Positions 63,805-64,000 of a stretch of 64,000 nt of DNA are shown here, piece after piece. The stretch covers positions 1 to 64,000 of the forward strand of contig NZ_KQ956814.1 of the NCBI RefSeq assembly GCF_001546455.1, written 5' to 3'. Positions within the stretch are counted from its first letter, which is position 1. Each line of letters starts with the position of its first letter. The stretch is from Gardnerella vaginalis. GTDB lineage: Bacteria; Actinomycetota; Actinomycetes; Actinomycetales; Bifidobacteriaceae. Position numbers and translations under genes: made by a program. Below the pieces are notes generated by a model, which did no database searches, was not told the origin of the DNA, and saw only the letters and a list, made by a program, of their open reading frames with translations.

Positions 63805-64000
63805 TTACTTTAAAACTGGCACATTAGTTGTGTAGTCTGCAAGCCACTTTTCTTGAAGCTTCTTTAAAGTACCATCTTTTTCTAGCGCATTCACAGCTTT
63901 AGTAACGTCTGCAGTAAGCTTAGAGCCTTTTGGAAGCACAAGGCCAGTTCCTTCTTTATCTTCCGAACCTGCAATCTGACCAAGAACAACGCCATCTTTA
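63805..64000 (-). CDS. Polar amino acid ABC transporter substrate-binding protein (C-terminal part, cut by window edge)
   Basis: The last 65 codons are visible, reading KDGVVLGQIAGSEDKEGTGLVL, then PKGSKLTADVTKAVNALEKDG and LKKLQEKWLADYTTNVPVLK before TAA. GLVLPKGSKLTADVTKAVNAL followed by KKLQEKWL is the ending of family 3 extracellular binding proteins. The start is outside the window. With the two downstream genes it forms a complete importer operon on the minus strand. Confidence 0.85.
   Translation of the reverse strand, partial: KDGVVLGQIAGSEDKEGTGLVLPKGSKLTADVTKAVNALEKDGTLKKLQEKWLADYTTNVPVLK

Overview
The window looks like chromosome from a low-GC member of the Bifidobacteriaceae, most likely Gardnerella. 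The basis is the actinobacterial gene content and order (fdxA 7Fe ferredoxin, CIRCE-groES without groEL, rpmG-murB, bifidobacterial-type AdhE and MalQ, S10/spc/alpha ribosomal clusters), Cys-containing zinc forms of L33, L36 and S14, and probable leaderless starts. This is inference from recognisable families; no search was run.

Layout. (1) Bases 1-6300 hold a SpaA-type sortase pilus locus: an LPDTG-anchored tip or adhesin-like protein, an LPATG backbone pilin with E-box motifs, and a class C sortase. It is bracketed and interrupted by 49-bp palindromic units and a very long hairpin. Its first promoter has a G10 tract inside an exactly 17-nt spacer. (2) Bases 6373-11894 hold a three-gene cluster: an FHA protein, a 1300-residue protein that resembles an SF1 helicase-nuclease fusion with eroded catalytic motifs, and a small protein. 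(3) Bases 11909-22883 are housekeeping and mixed: a CpaB/SAF-like protein, an FmdB-like zinc ribbon, a membrane protein, groES under CIRCE, hisC, three tRNAs, rpmG, murB, an amino acid permease, fdxA, SOS-controlled dinB, an EamA exporter and tRNA-Ser(GCT). (4) Bases 23000-28800 are accessory: a cluster of DnaA-box-like sequences, a 1235-residue surface protein with a huge Gly/Gln/Lys repeat region, a CsoR-family regulator lacking the usual metal ligands, a YigZ protein and an LRV/HEAT-like repeat protein. (5) malQ, rplM-rpsI with a structured leader, and adhE with a Rex-like operator. (6) Bases 35777-50609 hold the S10, spc and alpha ribosomal clusters with secY, adk, infA and rpoA. (7) Bases 50760-61936 hold a DUF2974-like hydrolase, truA, tRNA-Ser(CGA), a lipoprotein, and nusA-infB-rbfA-truB-ribF. 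(8) A minus-strand polar amino acid ABC transporter runs off the right edge.

Most of the window is core translation and envelope machinery. The least explained material is the pilus locus with its 49-bp repeats and poly-G promoter, the FHA/degenerate helicase-nuclease cluster, and two clusters of DnaA-box-like repeats that are not beside any dnaA gene.
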